A stretch of 64,000 nucleotides of DNA from Sphingomonas pituitosa NBRC 102491 (GTDB lineage Bacteria; Pseudomonadota; Alphaproteobacteria; Sphingomonadales; Sphingomonadaceae): positions 80,680 through 144,679 of the forward strand of contig NZ_BCYY01000015.1 in NCBI RefSeq assembly GCF_001598435.1, written 5' to 3'. Every line of letters starts with the position of its first letter. Position 1 is the stretch's first letter. The notes beneath the pieces are model-generated. The model saw only the letters and a list, made by a program, of their open reading frames with translations, was not told the DNA's origin and searched no databases. Below are positions 24,984 through 33,659 of the stretch, in pieces. A program made the translations under genes and the position numbers.

Positions 24984-27425
24984 ATGCCCCGCCTCGCCCT
25001 CACCGCCCTGTACCGCTCGTTTACCCGCGACAAGCTGTATGCTGCGCTCACCATCGGCGGGCTGGCGGTGGGGATCGCCACCTTCCTTGTCCTTGCGCTG
25101 TACGTCCGCTTCGAGACCGGCTTCGAGCGCTGGCTGCCGCGCTACGACCGGGTGTACCGGGTGGATACGGCCGTGCAGTTTCCCGGAAGCCCGTTCAACG
25201 GCGCCTATCCGGCAACCATGCCCGGCATGCTGGAGCAGATGCGGGACGATTTCCCCGGCCTGATCGGCACGCGGATCCGCGGCGGCGACCGCGCCACCGG
25301 GGAGCACGGCGGCGCGGTGGTGCGCGGCGGCATCGCGACGACCGAGGATGTCGCACAGGTCGATCCCGGCTTCTTCCAGGTCTTCGCGCTGCCGATGGTC
25401 CAGGGCGACGGCGCCCGCGCGCTCGCCGATCCCACCGCCGCGCTGCTCAGCCGATCGGCGGCGCGGCGCTATTTCGGCAGCGCCGATCCGATCGGGCAGA
25501 CGATTACCGTCAGCATGGACGCGCCCGCCAATTACCGCGTCGCCGGCGTGTTCGAGGATCTGCCGAGGAACAGCGAGCTACACCTCGCCATCCTGATCCC
25601 GATCCCCAAAACGCCGCCGCCGGGCGAATGGGCGTGGTACAAATGGGGGACCGCATCGGTCACCACCTGGCTGCGATTTGAAACGCCCGAGGCGGCGCAG
25701 GCCTTCGCCGCCAAGCTGCCGGCCTTTATCGATCGCCGCTCCAAGGCCGATTTCGGGCCCGGCGCGTCGAAATGGATCTCCTTGCCGCTCGTCCCGCTCG
25801 CCGACACGCATCTGAAGCCGATGGGTTCAGAGAGCGCCAGCCGCCAGCTGATGGTCACCACGCTCGGTTCGATCGGGCTGCTCACGCTGCTGATCGGCAT
25901 CGTCAATTATGTGAACCTCGCCACCGCCCGCGCCAGCCTGCGCGCCCGCGAAGTGGCGATGCGCAAGGTGCTGGGCGCCAGCCGCACGGCACTGATCGGC
26001 CAGTTCCTGGGCGAGGCGATCGCCACCGTCGCCATCGCCGCCCTGCTGGGGCTGATGCTCGCCGAAATGGGGCTGCCGCTGGTGAATGCCGCCGGGGGCA
26101 CCGCGCTCGCCATGCCCTATGGCTGGGCATTGCCGCTGCTGGCGGCCGTGACGCTGGTCGTGGGCCTGATCGCAGGCTTCTACCCTGCGCTCGTCCTGTC
26201 ACGCTTTCCTGCCGCCGCGGTGCTCGCCTCGGCCCGCGCGCCGGGCGGCGGCAAGGCCGGCGCGCGGCTGCGCGAGGCCCTGGTGGTGCTGCAGTTCGGC
26301 CTCGCCATCGCGTTCCTGATCGGGACGGTGGTGATGACCGTGCAGATGCGCCACCTGCGCGAGGCCGACCTGGGCTTCCGCCGCGAAGGGCTGATCACCA
26401 TCGCCTCGCTCGCCGATCCCAAGATCGGTCAGGACCAGGCCCGCGCCCTGATCCGCGCGCTGCAGGCGCTGCCCGGCGTTCGAGCAGTCGGCACCGCGAA
26501 CAACGCGCCCGGTGGCGAAGGCACGAGCAACATCGACATGATCGAACAGCCCGGACCGCCGGGCACGGGTCCGATGCTGCGGCTGGTCAGCGTCGGCCCC
26601 GGCTTTTTCGACAGCTATCGTCCCCGCCTGCTCGCCGGCCGGCTGTTCGACGACGCCCACGCCGCCGACGATGCCAGCGACTGGAAGCGCTGGCCCCTCG
26701 GGCGCAACGTCGTGCTCGATCGCCGGGCGGTGACGGCGCTCGGCTTCCGCAGCCCGGCGGAAGCGATCGGCAAGACCGTGGGCAATCCCCGCCCCCGCAC
26801 GATCATCGGCGTGATCGACGAACTGCGCTTCCTGTCACCGCGAACGCCGGAGACCGGCACCTATTACATGTACACGCCCAACGCGGTGTACCAGCATGTC
26901 GGCGCGGTGCGCTTTACCGGCGATCCGCGCGCGATGCTGGACCGGGTGCAGCAGACCTGGCGGCGGGTGATCCCCTGGGTGCCGTTTCGCGGCGACACCG
27001 CCGATCGGCGGATGGCCGACCTCTATGCCGAAGACGAGCGCGCGATGCGGCTGGTGGGCATCGGCACCGGCCTGGCGGTGCTGATCGGCTGTGTCGGGCT
27101 GTGGGGCCTCGCCGCGTTCAGCACCGCGCGCCGGGTGAAGGAGATCGGCATCCGCAAGACGCTCGGCGCCTCGGCGGCCGAGGTCGCGCGGCTGCTGGTC
27201 GGCCAGTTCCTGCGGCCGGTGCTGCTCGCCAGCCTCCTCGCCTGGCCGCTGGCCTGGGCGGCGTCGCGCGCGTGGCTGGCGGGGTTCGGGGACCGCATTC
27301 CCCTCTCCCCGCTCTACTTCCTCGGCGCCAGCCTGATCGCCACCGCCATCGCGGTGCTGACCGTGCTGGGCCAGTCGCTCCGCGCCAGCCGCGCCTCGCC
27401 CGCCTGGGCGCTGCGCAGCGAATAG
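24984..27425 (+). CDS. FtsX/MacB-type ABC permease, third of three
   Basis: An 813-residue paralogue with the same layout (MPRLALTALYRSFTRDKLY start, coupling helices NYVNLATARASLRAREVAMR and RRVKEIGIRKTLGASAAEVA). It is more divergent from the other two, especially in the periplasmic domains and in the C-terminal helix region. The ribosome site AGGAG lies 9 bases before the ATG, and the gene follows the second permease after 12 bases. Three permeases with one ATPase suggest alternative or hetero-dimeric pumps with different periplasmic substrate domains. The stop is four bases from the stop of the convergent transporter gene. Confidence 0.93.
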   Translation: MPRLALTALYRSFTRDKLYAALTIGGLAVGIATFLVLALYVRFETGFERWLPRYDRVYRVDTAVQFPGSPFNGAYPATMPGMLEQMRDDFPGLIGTRIRGGDRATGEHGGAVVRGGIATTEDVAQVDPGFFQVFALPMVQGDGARALADPTAALLSRSAARRYFGSADPIGQTITVSMDAPANYRVAGVFEDLPRNSELHLAILIPIPKTPPPGEWAWYKWGTASVTTWLRFETPEAAQAFAAKLPAFIDRRSKADFGPGASKWISLPLVPLADTHLKPMGSESASRQLMVTTLGSIGLLTLLIGIVNYVNLATARASLRAREVAMRKVLGASRTALIGQFLGEAIATVAIAALLGLMLAEMGLPLVNAAGGTALAMPYGWALPLLAAVTLVVGLIAGFYPALVLSRFPAAAVLASARAPGGGKAGARLREALVVLQFGLAIAFLIGTVVMTVQMRHLREADLGFRREGLITIASLADPKIGQDQARALIRALQALPGVRAVGTANNAPGGEGTSNIDMIEQPGPPGTGPMLRLVSVGPGFFDSYRPRLLAGRLFDDAHAADDASDWKRWPLGRNVVLDRRAVTALGFRSPAEAIGKTVGNPRPRTIIGVIDELRFLSPRTPETGTYYMYTPNAVYQHVGAVRFTGDPRAMLDRVQQTWRRVIPWVPFRGDTADRRMADLYAEDERAMRLVGIGTGLAVLIGCVGLWGLAAFSTARRVKEIGIRKTLGASAAEVARLLVGQFLRPVLLASLLAWPLAWAASRAWLAGFGDRIPLSPLYFLGASLIATAIAVLTVLGQSLRASRASPAWALRSE

Positions 27426-27429
27426 GGCT

Positions 27430-29109
27430 TCAGCCGTCGACCTTGCGGCGGAAGGTCTCGGGCAGCAGCAGCAGCCCGAGCACCACCGTCGCCGCGGCAA
27501 CGACGACCGGATACCACAGCCCGAAATAGATGTTGCCGTTCGCCGCCACCATCGCGAAGCCGATTGCCGGCAGCAATCCGCCCAGCCAGCCATTGCCGAT
27601 GTGATAGGGCAGCGACATCGACGTGTAGCGGATGCGGCTGGGGAACAGCTCCACCAGCATTGCCGCGATCGGGCCGTAGACCATGGTGACCAGCAGCACG
27701 AGATAGAAGAGCAAGGCGACGACCATCGGCTTGTTGATCGCCGTCGGATCGGCCTTGGCGGGATAGCCGACCTTGGCGAGTTCGCCGGTGAGCTGGCCGG
27801 CGAAGGCCTTCACCGCCTGCTTGCGCGCCTCGCCGGTCACCTGGCGCGGATCGGGCGCAGTGAAGCCCGTTCCGCCGATCGTCACCGCCGCAATCGTGCC
27901 AGGCGCGGCCGCGACATTCTCATAGTTCACGGCCGCCTTGGCGAGCGCGTTCTTGACGATGTCGCAACTCGTCGTGTCGAACTTGTTCTGGCCGACCGGA
28001 TCGAACTGCGAGGAGCATTCGGCCGGATCGGCGGTGACCGTCACGGGCGCGGAGGCCAGTGCACGGGCAAGCGCGGGATTGGCGGCCCCGGTCAGCGCGT
28101 GGAACACCGGGAACATCGTCACCGCCGCCAGCGCGCAGCCGGTGAGGATGATCGGCTTGCGACCGATCTTGTCCGAAAGCCAGCCGAAGAACAGGAAGAA
28201 CGGCGTCGCCAGCATCAGCGCGGTGATCGCCAGCATGTTGGCGGTCAGCCCGTCGACCTTCAGCATCTTCTCGAGGAAGAACAGCGCGTAGAGCTGGCCG
28301 GTATACCAGATCACCGCCTGCCCCGCGATTGCCCCGAAGAAGGCGATCAGCACGATCTTCAGGTTCGCCCATTGGCCGAACGCCTCGGTCAGCGGCGCCT
28401 TGGAGGCGGTGCCCTCGTCCTTCATCTTCTGGAATACCGGCGACTCATGGAGCTTCAACCGCAGCCACAGCCCCACCACCAGGAACAGGCCCGACAGGAG
28501 ATAGGGGATGCGCCAGCCCCAGGCCTTGAACGCCTCCTCGCCGAGGCCGGTGATCGGCGAGCGGACGGTGATGACGATCAGCAGCGCCATGGCGAGGCCG
28601 GCGGTGGCGGTGATCTGGATCCAGCTCGTGTAGAAGCCGCGCTTCCCCTCGGGCGCATGCTCGGCGACATAGGTCGCCGCGCCGCCATATTCGCCGCCCA
28701 GCGCAAGCCCCTGGAACATGCGCAACACCACCAGCAGGATCGGCGCGGTGACGCCCGCCGTCTGGTAGGTCGGCAGGCAGCCGACCAGGAAGGTCGAAAG
28801 TCCCATCACCAGCAGCGTAAGGATGAAGGTATAGCGCCGCCCGACCATGTCGCCGATCCGACCGAACACCAGCGCGCCGAACGGCCGGACGATAAATCCG
28901 GCGGCGAACACCAGCAACGCCATGATGAACGAGGTCGTCTGGTTCAGGCCGGTGAGGAACTGCGAAGCGATGATCGTCGTCAGCAGCCCATAGAGATAGA
29001 AATCATACCATTCGAACACCGTGCCGAGCGAGCTGGCCGTGATCACCAGCTTCTCGCTCCGCATCGCCACGTGGCGCTGCGGCACCGCAGCTCCCTCCCC
29101 GATCGCCAT
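27430..29109 (-). CDS. MFS transporter, metabolite:H+ symporter (MHS) type
   Basis: A 559-residue inner-membrane symporter. The start of helix 1 reads SSLGTVFEWYDFYLYG, the hallmark of the MHS branch (ShiA/KgtP/ProP-like), followed by GFIVRPFGALVFGRIGDMVGRRY (motif A) and GGEYGGAATYVAEHAPEGKRG. An extra soluble loop of about 110 residues (centred near residue 420, containing two cysteines) interrupts the second half before KPMVVALLFYLVLL. This is longer than in standard MHS proteins. The frame is open to 29220, but ATG 29109 has a GGGAGAG Shine-Dalgarno and starts the conserved part. The substrate is probably an organic acid or similar metabolite. Confidence 0.88.
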   Translation of the reverse strand: MAIGEGAAVPQRHVAMRSEKLVITASSLGTVFEWYDFYLYGLLTTIIASQFLTGLNQTTSFIMALLVFAAGFIVRPFGALVFGRIGDMVGRRYTFILTLLVMGLSTFLVGCLPTYQTAGVTAPILLVVLRMFQGLALGGEYGGAATYVAEHAPEGKRGFYTSWIQITATAGLAMALLIVITVRSPITGLGEEAFKAWGWRIPYLLSGLFLVVGLWLRLKLHESPVFQKMKDEGTASKAPLTEAFGQWANLKIVLIAFFGAIAGQAVIWYTGQLYALFFLEKMLKVDGLTANMLAITALMLATPFFLFFGWLSDKIGRKPIILTGCALAAVTMFPVFHALTGAANPALARALASAPVTVTADPAECSSQFDPVGQNKFDTTSCDIVKNALAKAAVNYENVAAAPGTIAAVTIGGTGFTAPDPRQVTGEARKQAVKAFAGQLTGELAKVGYPAKADPTAINKPMVVALLFYLVLLVTMVYGPIAAMLVELFPSRIRYTSMSLPYHIGNGWLGGLLPAIGFAMVAANGNIYFGLWYPVVVAAATVVLGLLLLPETFRRKVDG

Positions 29110-29207
29110 CGCATTCTCTCCCTGCCCGGCGGCCGTCGCATGACGTGTCCGCACCGGTTGCCCGGGGGATAGTGGCAAGCGGCGACGCGCTTGCATAGGC
29201 ATGTCGG

Positions 29208-29515
29208 ACAAAAGCGTCATCGGCCGTGCCCTTCAATAGCCAGGCCATCACGCCCGAGGGGCCGAAGCCTGCCGTCACCCCCCGGCAATGCCCCTGGAGG
29301 AGATCCACAGCACGATCCTCGACTATGAGGTCGCCGCACGCGCAGCAGAGGCGGCGGGCTTCGACGGCGTGGAGGTACATGGTGCCAATGGCTATCTGTC
29401 GGCCCAGCTCCTGGAGGACGGGCCCAACAAGCGAACGGACGCCTATCGCGGGCCTGTCGAAAACCGCGCGCGCTTCCTGCTTGAAGCGACCGATGCAGTT
29501 CGGCCAACCCAAGCC
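29208..29515 (+). pseudogene. Old Yellow Enzyme (NADH:flavin oxidoreductase) fragment, frameshifted
   Basis: Two adjacent frames together encode a central piece of an Old Yellow Enzyme family flavoprotein. One frame gives VPFNSQAITPEGPKPAVTPR. After a one-base loss just behind a run of six C (about 29278-29284), the next frame gives PLEEIHSTILDYEVAARAA, then GFDGVEVHGANGYL and RTDAYRGPVENRARFLLEA. The HGANGYL and ENRARF segments are diagnostic of the family. The N-terminal flavin region and the C-terminal third are missing, so this is a relic rather than only a sequencing slip. It lies upstream of a LysR gene that may once have regulated it. Confidence 0.85.
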
Positions 29516-29759
29516 GTAAGGGGTGCCCACCTTCGCCCCCCTCTTCAAATCCGTATGGAACGCGGCGGCCGGGGCAATATGCGTGGTGACGCGCTGTCAA
29601 GGCAGGCGTCAACGGCGCTTCGCAGTCGGGCTGCAAGGCGGTGCTGGCTAGATGCCCGGTCCGGCAAGCCAGGGCGCACCAGCAGCAGATTTACCGCGCC
29701 GTTTCGAACGTCGAGCATCATCGGCGAGCGTTGCACTGGGAGCGCTCAACTGGCAGTTG

Positions 29760-30674
29760 ATGTTCATGCGCATCAATCGGTCCGATCTTGCGGACTATTC
29801 CTATTTCCTCGCGCTCGCGAAGCACCGCAGCTTTCGTGTAGCAGGCCTGGAACTGGGCGTAAGCGCCTCTGCGCTCAGCCATTCGCTGAAGGGGCTGGAA
29901 GCGCGCATCGGCGTGCGGCTGGTCAACCGGACAAGCCGAAGCGTTACGCTGACGGCAGCCGGCGAAGAATTGAATGCGGCGCTCTCCGTCCCCTTCGAAG
30001 CCATCGGCGCCGCGGTAGAAGGGCTTAACCGCTACCGGGATGCGCCTGCGGGGCGGATCCGGCTGAACGTCATGGAACAGGCCAGTTCGCTGTTGCTGGC
30101 ACCGGTGTTGCCCGTTTTCGTCGCGCGCTATCCAGGCATTGCGATAGACGTGGCGATCTCCAACCAGCTCGTCGATGTGGTCGCGATGGGCGCGGATGCC
30201 GGCATCCGCTGGGGCGGCACCGTGCCAGAAGACATGATCGCGCAGCGGCTTTCCGCAGACGTCCGCTGGGTGGTCGTCGGCGCGCCCGACTATCTGGATC
30301 GCCAGGGTACGCCTGCGCGTCCTGAGGAGCTCCTCCAGCACCAATGCCTGCGGATCCGGCTGGGCGACGACACCGTCTATCGTTGGGAGTTTGAGAAGGA
30401 CGGGGAAGCGGCGGCTATCGACGTCCCCGGCGCCATCACGCTGGACGAGACCCAATTCGCCCTCACCCTGGCCGCCGCGGGCGCCGGCTTGGCCTATCTG
30501 CCCGAACCAAGCGTCGCTGCGTTGGTCGCGGAAGGTCGGCTGCGCTGTGTCCTTGCCGACTGGGCGGCGACCGGCGCAGGTTTCCACATGTATTACCCGG
30601 GTCGAAGGCAGCTTCCCACAGGCCTCCGACTGTTGATAGACTTGATACGCGAGCTTCAGCCGCTCGGCTTCTAG
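29760..30674 (+). CDS. LysR-family transcriptional regulator
   Basis: A 304-residue regulator with an N-terminal winged helix (DLADYSYFLALAKHRSFRVA, GVSASALSHSLKGLEARIGV, RLVNRTSRSVTLTAAGEEL) and a LysR substrate-binding domain (IDVAISNQLVDVVAMGADAG). The AxxRSF and GVSASALSHSL pattern matches the subgroup that controls short-chain dehydrogenases, flavin reductases and MFS exporters. ATG 29760 or 29766 begins the conserved domain. The frame is open from 29652 but the extra N-terminus has no LysR similarity. The downstream MFS/cupin/tautomerase operon on the same strand and the OYE relic upstream are candidate targets. Confidence 0.92.
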   Translation: MFMRINRSDLADYSYFLALAKHRSFRVAGLELGVSASALSHSLKGLEARIGVRLVNRTSRSVTLTAAGEELNAALSVPFEAIGAAVEGLNRYRDAPAGRIRLNVMEQASSLLLAPVLPVFVARYPGIAIDVAISNQLVDVVAMGADAGIRWGGTVPEDMIAQRLSADVRWVVVGAPDYLDRQGTPARPEELLQHQCLRIRLGDDTVYRWEFEKDGEAAAIDVPGAITLDETQFALTLAAAGAGLAYLPEPSVAALVAEGRLRCVLADWAATGAGFHMYYPGRRQLPTGLRLLIDLIRELQPLGF

Positions 30675-30810
30675 CGGGTTCGGAACGTTGAGCCGGCCTC
30701 ACCCCTCCATTGTGTAGACTCTGGGTGATCCGCGCGTCTTCCGCACCCTACCTTAGCTCCGACGATCGCGAGCCACGTCTGTGGCACCGCAACCCCGACG
30801 GAGCATCTGC

Positions 30811-32031
30811 GTGGCGCAATCCCTATCTTCGGAACAATCCCTGCCCCATACCGAGCTGGGCGGCGTCAAGACCGGCTGGAGCGCCGTCTTTGCGCTGACT
30901 CTGTGCGTCTCGACGCTGATCGCATCGGAATTCATGCCGGTCAGCCTGCTCACCCCCATCGCCTCCGATCTGCACCTGACCGAAGGCGCGGCGGGGCAAG
31001 CCATTGCGATCTCCGGCCTGTTCGCGGTGCTGACCAGCCTGTCGATCGCCAGCGTGACGCGCGGGATCGATCGCCGCGCGTTGCTCCTGGGGCTTACCGT
31101 CCTCATGCTGCTGTCGGGGCTGACGGTTGCCTTCGCCCCCAATTACCTGGTGTTCATGGCAGGCCGTGCGCTGATCGGCGTGGTCATCGGCGGCTTCTGG
31201 TCGATGTCCGCGGCCACGGTGCTGCGGCTGGTGCCTGGGGATCAGGTGCCGCGCGCGCTGGGGCTGCTTAACGGCGGAAACGCACTTGCGACGACGGTTG
31301 CGGCACCGCTCGGCAGTTTTCTTGGCCAGAGCATCGGCTGGCGCGGCGCCTTCTTCCTGGTGGTGCCCCTGGCGGCGATTACCTTTGCGTGGCAGTGGCT
31401 CACCCTGCCCACGATGCCCTCGGATCGGGATGTGCGCGGCGCGAGCGCGCTGGGGGTATTGCGCCGCCCGACCGCCCGGATCGGCGCAGTGGCCGTGGCG
31501 CTGTTCTTCGCCGGCCAGTTCGCCTTGTTCACCTATATCCGCCCGTTCCTGGAGGGCGTGACCCATCTGGACGTGCCCGCGCTTTCGCTGGTCCTCCTGC
31601 TGATGGGCGCTGGTGGACTGCTCGGCACCTGGCTGTTCGGACGCTTCGTGGCGCAGAGCCTGGCCGCCACGCTTATCCTGGCGCCGATCGGGCTTGCCGC
31701 GATCGCCGCGCTGCTGGTCGCATGTGGTGCGTTCGCCATACCCACCGCGATCCTCCTGACGCTTTGGGGCGTGGTCGGCACCGGTACGCCGGTAGCCTGG
31801 TGGACCTGGGTTGCGCGCCGTTTTCCAGACGATGCCGAAGCCGCCGGTGGCTTGCTGGTGGCCGTCGTCCAGCTCGCGATCACGCTGGGCGCGGCCGGCG
31901 GTGGGCTGTTGTTCGATGCAGGCGGCTACCGCGCAACCTTTTTCGCCAGCGCGGCCTTGCTCGCGCTCGGCGCCGTCTTCGCCGCGCTCGACGCCCGGAC
32001 CCCGTCCACCAGCCGCGGAGCCACGCAATGA
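30811..32031 (+). CDS. MFS exporter of the DHA1 (AraJ/SotB-like) type
   Basis: A 406-residue, 12-helix transporter. Helix 1 contains STLIASEFMPVSLLTPIA, typical of the AraJ/SotB/PbuE-like DHA1 group that exports sugars, purines or drugs. Further elements are AGRALIGVVIGGFWSMSAAT and GWRGAFFLVVPLAAI. GTG 30811 is preferred over GTG 30781 because GGAG lies seven bases in front of it and the extra ten residues have no hydrophobic or conserved character. Its stop overlaps the start of the cupin gene (ATGA), so the two are coupled. Confidence 0.88.
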   Translation: MAQSLSSEQSLPHTELGGVKTGWSAVFALTLCVSTLIASEFMPVSLLTPIASDLHLTEGAAGQAIAISGLFAVLTSLSIASVTRGIDRRALLLGLTVLMLLSGLTVAFAPNYLVFMAGRALIGVVIGGFWSMSAATVLRLVPGDQVPRALGLLNGGNALATTVAAPLGSFLGQSIGWRGAFFLVVPLAAITFAWQWLTLPTMPSDRDVRGASALGVLRRPTARIGAVAVALFFAGQFALFTYIRPFLEGVTHLDVPALSLVLLLMGAGGLLGTWLFGRFVAQSLAATLILAPIGLAAIAALLVACGAFAIPTAILLTLWGVVGTGTPVAWWTWVARRFPDDAEAAGGLLVAVVQLAITLGAAGGGLLFDAGGYRATFFASAALLALGAVFAALDARTPSTSRGATQ

Positions 32032-32510
32032 CGCCGCTCATGATCCTCGGCCTGCTGGCCATCCCCCTCCCCACCCCCGACCCTACATGGAGCACCAACA
32101 TGGAAATCACCCGCAAGGCCGACATGAAGACCGTCGACGGGCCCGCCGAATGGTTCACCGGAAAGGTGACGATCACCGGGCAATTCCAGCGCCCCGATCC
32201 ATCGCGTGTGGGCGGCGCCATCGTCCATTTCGAACCCGGCGCTCGCACCGCCTGGCACAGCCATCCTGCCGGGCAGACGCTGATCGTCACCGAAGGCGTC
32301 GGCTGGACCCAGATCGAGGGTGGCCCGAAGCTGGAGTTCCACGCCGGGGACGTCCTGTGGTGCCCGGCAGGGCACAAGCACTGGCACGGCGCCACGCCGC
32401 ACCAAGGCATGACCCACATTGCCATTCAGGAATCGATCAACGGCACACCGGTGACCTGGATGGAGAAGGTGACGGACGCGCAATATCTGGCGCCGCTCGG
32501 CAAGGATTGA
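32028..32510 (+). CDS. Single-domain cupin, hydroxynitrile-lyase/CMD-cupin-like
   Basis: A 160-residue cupin with a probable hydrophobic leader (MTPLMILGLLAIPLPTPDP), which may export the protein. An internal ATG at 32101 would give a 135-residue cytoplasmic form. Metal-site residues are visible in the two cupin motifs: GARTAWHSHPAGQTLIVTEG and GDVLWCPAGHKHWHGATP. The segments AEWFTGKVTI, AWHSHPAGQTLIV and WMEKVTD closely resemble the small manganese-dependent cupins described as (R)-hydroxynitrile lyases in acidobacteria. The natural reaction of that group is not settled. It is encoded between an MFS exporter and a tautomerase. Confidence 0.85.
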   Translation: MTPLMILGLLAIPLPTPDPTWSTNMEITRKADMKTVDGPAEWFTGKVTITGQFQRPDPSRVGGAIVHFEPGARTAWHSHPAGQTLIVTEGVGWTQIEGGPKLEFHAGDVLWCPAGHKHWHGATPHQGMTHIAIQESINGTPVTWMEKVTDAQYLAPLGKD

Positions 32511-32513
32511 TCG

Positions 32514-32759
32514 ATGCCGCACGTCATCGTCAAGCTCTGGCCGGGCAAGTCCGCGGCCCAGAAGCAGCAGTTGGCCGACGCCATCGTGCGGGAAGTTGCC
32601 CGCACCATGGACTATGGCCCCGAGGCTGTGTCGGTCGGCTTGGAGGAAGTGGCGCCCGATGACTGGATGACGCGTGTGTATGCGCCCGATATACAGGGGA
32701 AACGGGATACGCTCACCAAGATGCCCGGATACGGTCCGTTGGCGACAAGGGCCGACTGA
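32514..32759 (+). CDS. 4-oxalocrotonate tautomerase family protein
   Basis: An 81-residue protein of the tautomerase superfamily. After removal of Met1 the chain starts with the catalytic amino-terminal proline ([12 protein letters not shown]). The remainder has the beta-alpha-beta layout with [18 protein letters not shown] and [13 protein letters not shown]. It resembles the PptA/YdcE-like short tautomerases that ketonise small enols. It follows the cupin after three bases and is likely cotranscribed with the MFS and cupin genes, which suggests handling of one small carbonyl compound. An AT-rich hairpin lies about 70 bases downstream. Confidence 0.88.
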   Translation: MPHVIVKLWPGKSAAQKQQLADAIVREVARTMDYGPEAVSVGLEEVAPDDWMTRVYAPDIQGKRDTLTKMPGYGPLATRAD

Positions 32760-32828
32760 GCGATGCGCACCGGTTCTCCATCGGAATGAAGCAGGCCCTG
32801 GCCGGACTCACATCTACCTCCAGAAACC

Positions 32829-32850
32829 CGAGAAAACCGCCATTTTCTCG
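32829..32850. terminator. Hairpin after the tautomerase gene
   Basis: CGAGAAAA (32829-32836) pairs with TTTTCTCG (32843-32850) around CCGCCA. The T-run lies inside the stem, so it could work as a modest bidirectional terminator between the plus-strand operon and the minus-strand hydrolase relic. The surrounding 220 bases (32760-32982) hold no other recognised feature. Confidence 0.45.
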
Positions 32851-32982
32851 CGGAGAACAAAAGCCGTGCCCCCTTCGTGGCCCACCAAAAATCTGGTCCG
32901 AAACCCGGACACGAACCCTCGTCCAACGAACCAATTTGGTACTTTCTAGGCCCGATTCGCGGCACTCTCCCCGGTAGGTCTC

Positions 32983-33640
32983 TCAACCATTTGTTGCCGT
33001 CATGCCTGGGGCAGCCGGCCCGAGCTTGGGAACATCACCATAGCGTGCGGGCATGCCGTTCAGGGTTTCGGGCGATCGCTGCCTGCTCGGCTCCGAAAAC
33101 TCCCTCCGCTCGGCTGCTGCCGGCAGCAGGCGCGATCCCAAGGCACTCCATGCCATGGCGACTAGAGCGACCGAACCCCGATAGGGCAGCATATGACCGG
33201 CATCGTCGAGGATGTGCAGTTCGCTTTGGGGGCCAGAACCCGCATGTCCTGGTGCTGCCGCGGCGGTGGCCAGCGGTCCTGCTCGGCTGCCAGCAGCAGA
33301 ATAGGTCTGCGATAGGCCCGGAGTGCCGACGCCGCATCCGGCCGCGCCAGCAGCGCCGCGATCTGGTCCTCATAGCTCTCCCGGCTATTAGCAGCGACCA
33401 TCGCCCGCAATTCCGGCATCAGCGCGGCCCTCTGCTCCGCCGAGTTGCCCATCATCGGCGGCAGCCACGCCTCCGCCAGCGCCGCCATGCCACCGGTGCG
33501 GGCGCACTCGATCAGTTTCTGGCGGCCCTGCGCCTCCCCTGGGCGGGTGGATGGACGCCGGTGTTCGCGAGGCCCAGACCCACCACGCGATCGGGTGCTT
33601 GGGCGGCTGCCTCCAGCGCCGGGGCAACCGGGTTGGCGGA
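32983..33640 (-). pseudogene. Alpha/beta hydrolase relic with two frameshifts
   Basis: Three minus-strand frames join into the C-terminal two thirds of an alpha/beta hydrolase. Frame one gives ALEAAAQAPDRVVGLGLANT then GVHPPAQG. After a one-base loss near 33534 frame two gives MAALAEAWLPPMMGNSAEQR and PILLLAAEQDRWPPP. After a second shift near 33220 frame three gives ELHILDDAGHMLPY with the catalytic histidine. The nucleophile elbow and everything before it are missing. It abuts the 3' end of the LysR gene at 33660. Confidence 0.75.
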
Positions 33641-33659
33641 AGGCGCAATGCGCACTTCC

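Noticed and set aside
29545..29736. 63-codon minus-strand frame upstream of LysR
   Set aside because: A short piece (MMLDVRNGAVNLLLVRPGLP) looks protein-like, but there is no ribosome site or recognisable family and it overlaps the decayed OYE region. Not strong enough to call.
32612..32986. 124-codon minus-strand frame after the tautomerase gene
   Set aside because: It overlaps the tautomerase 3' end and the hairpin and has no family features. Treated as intergenic.
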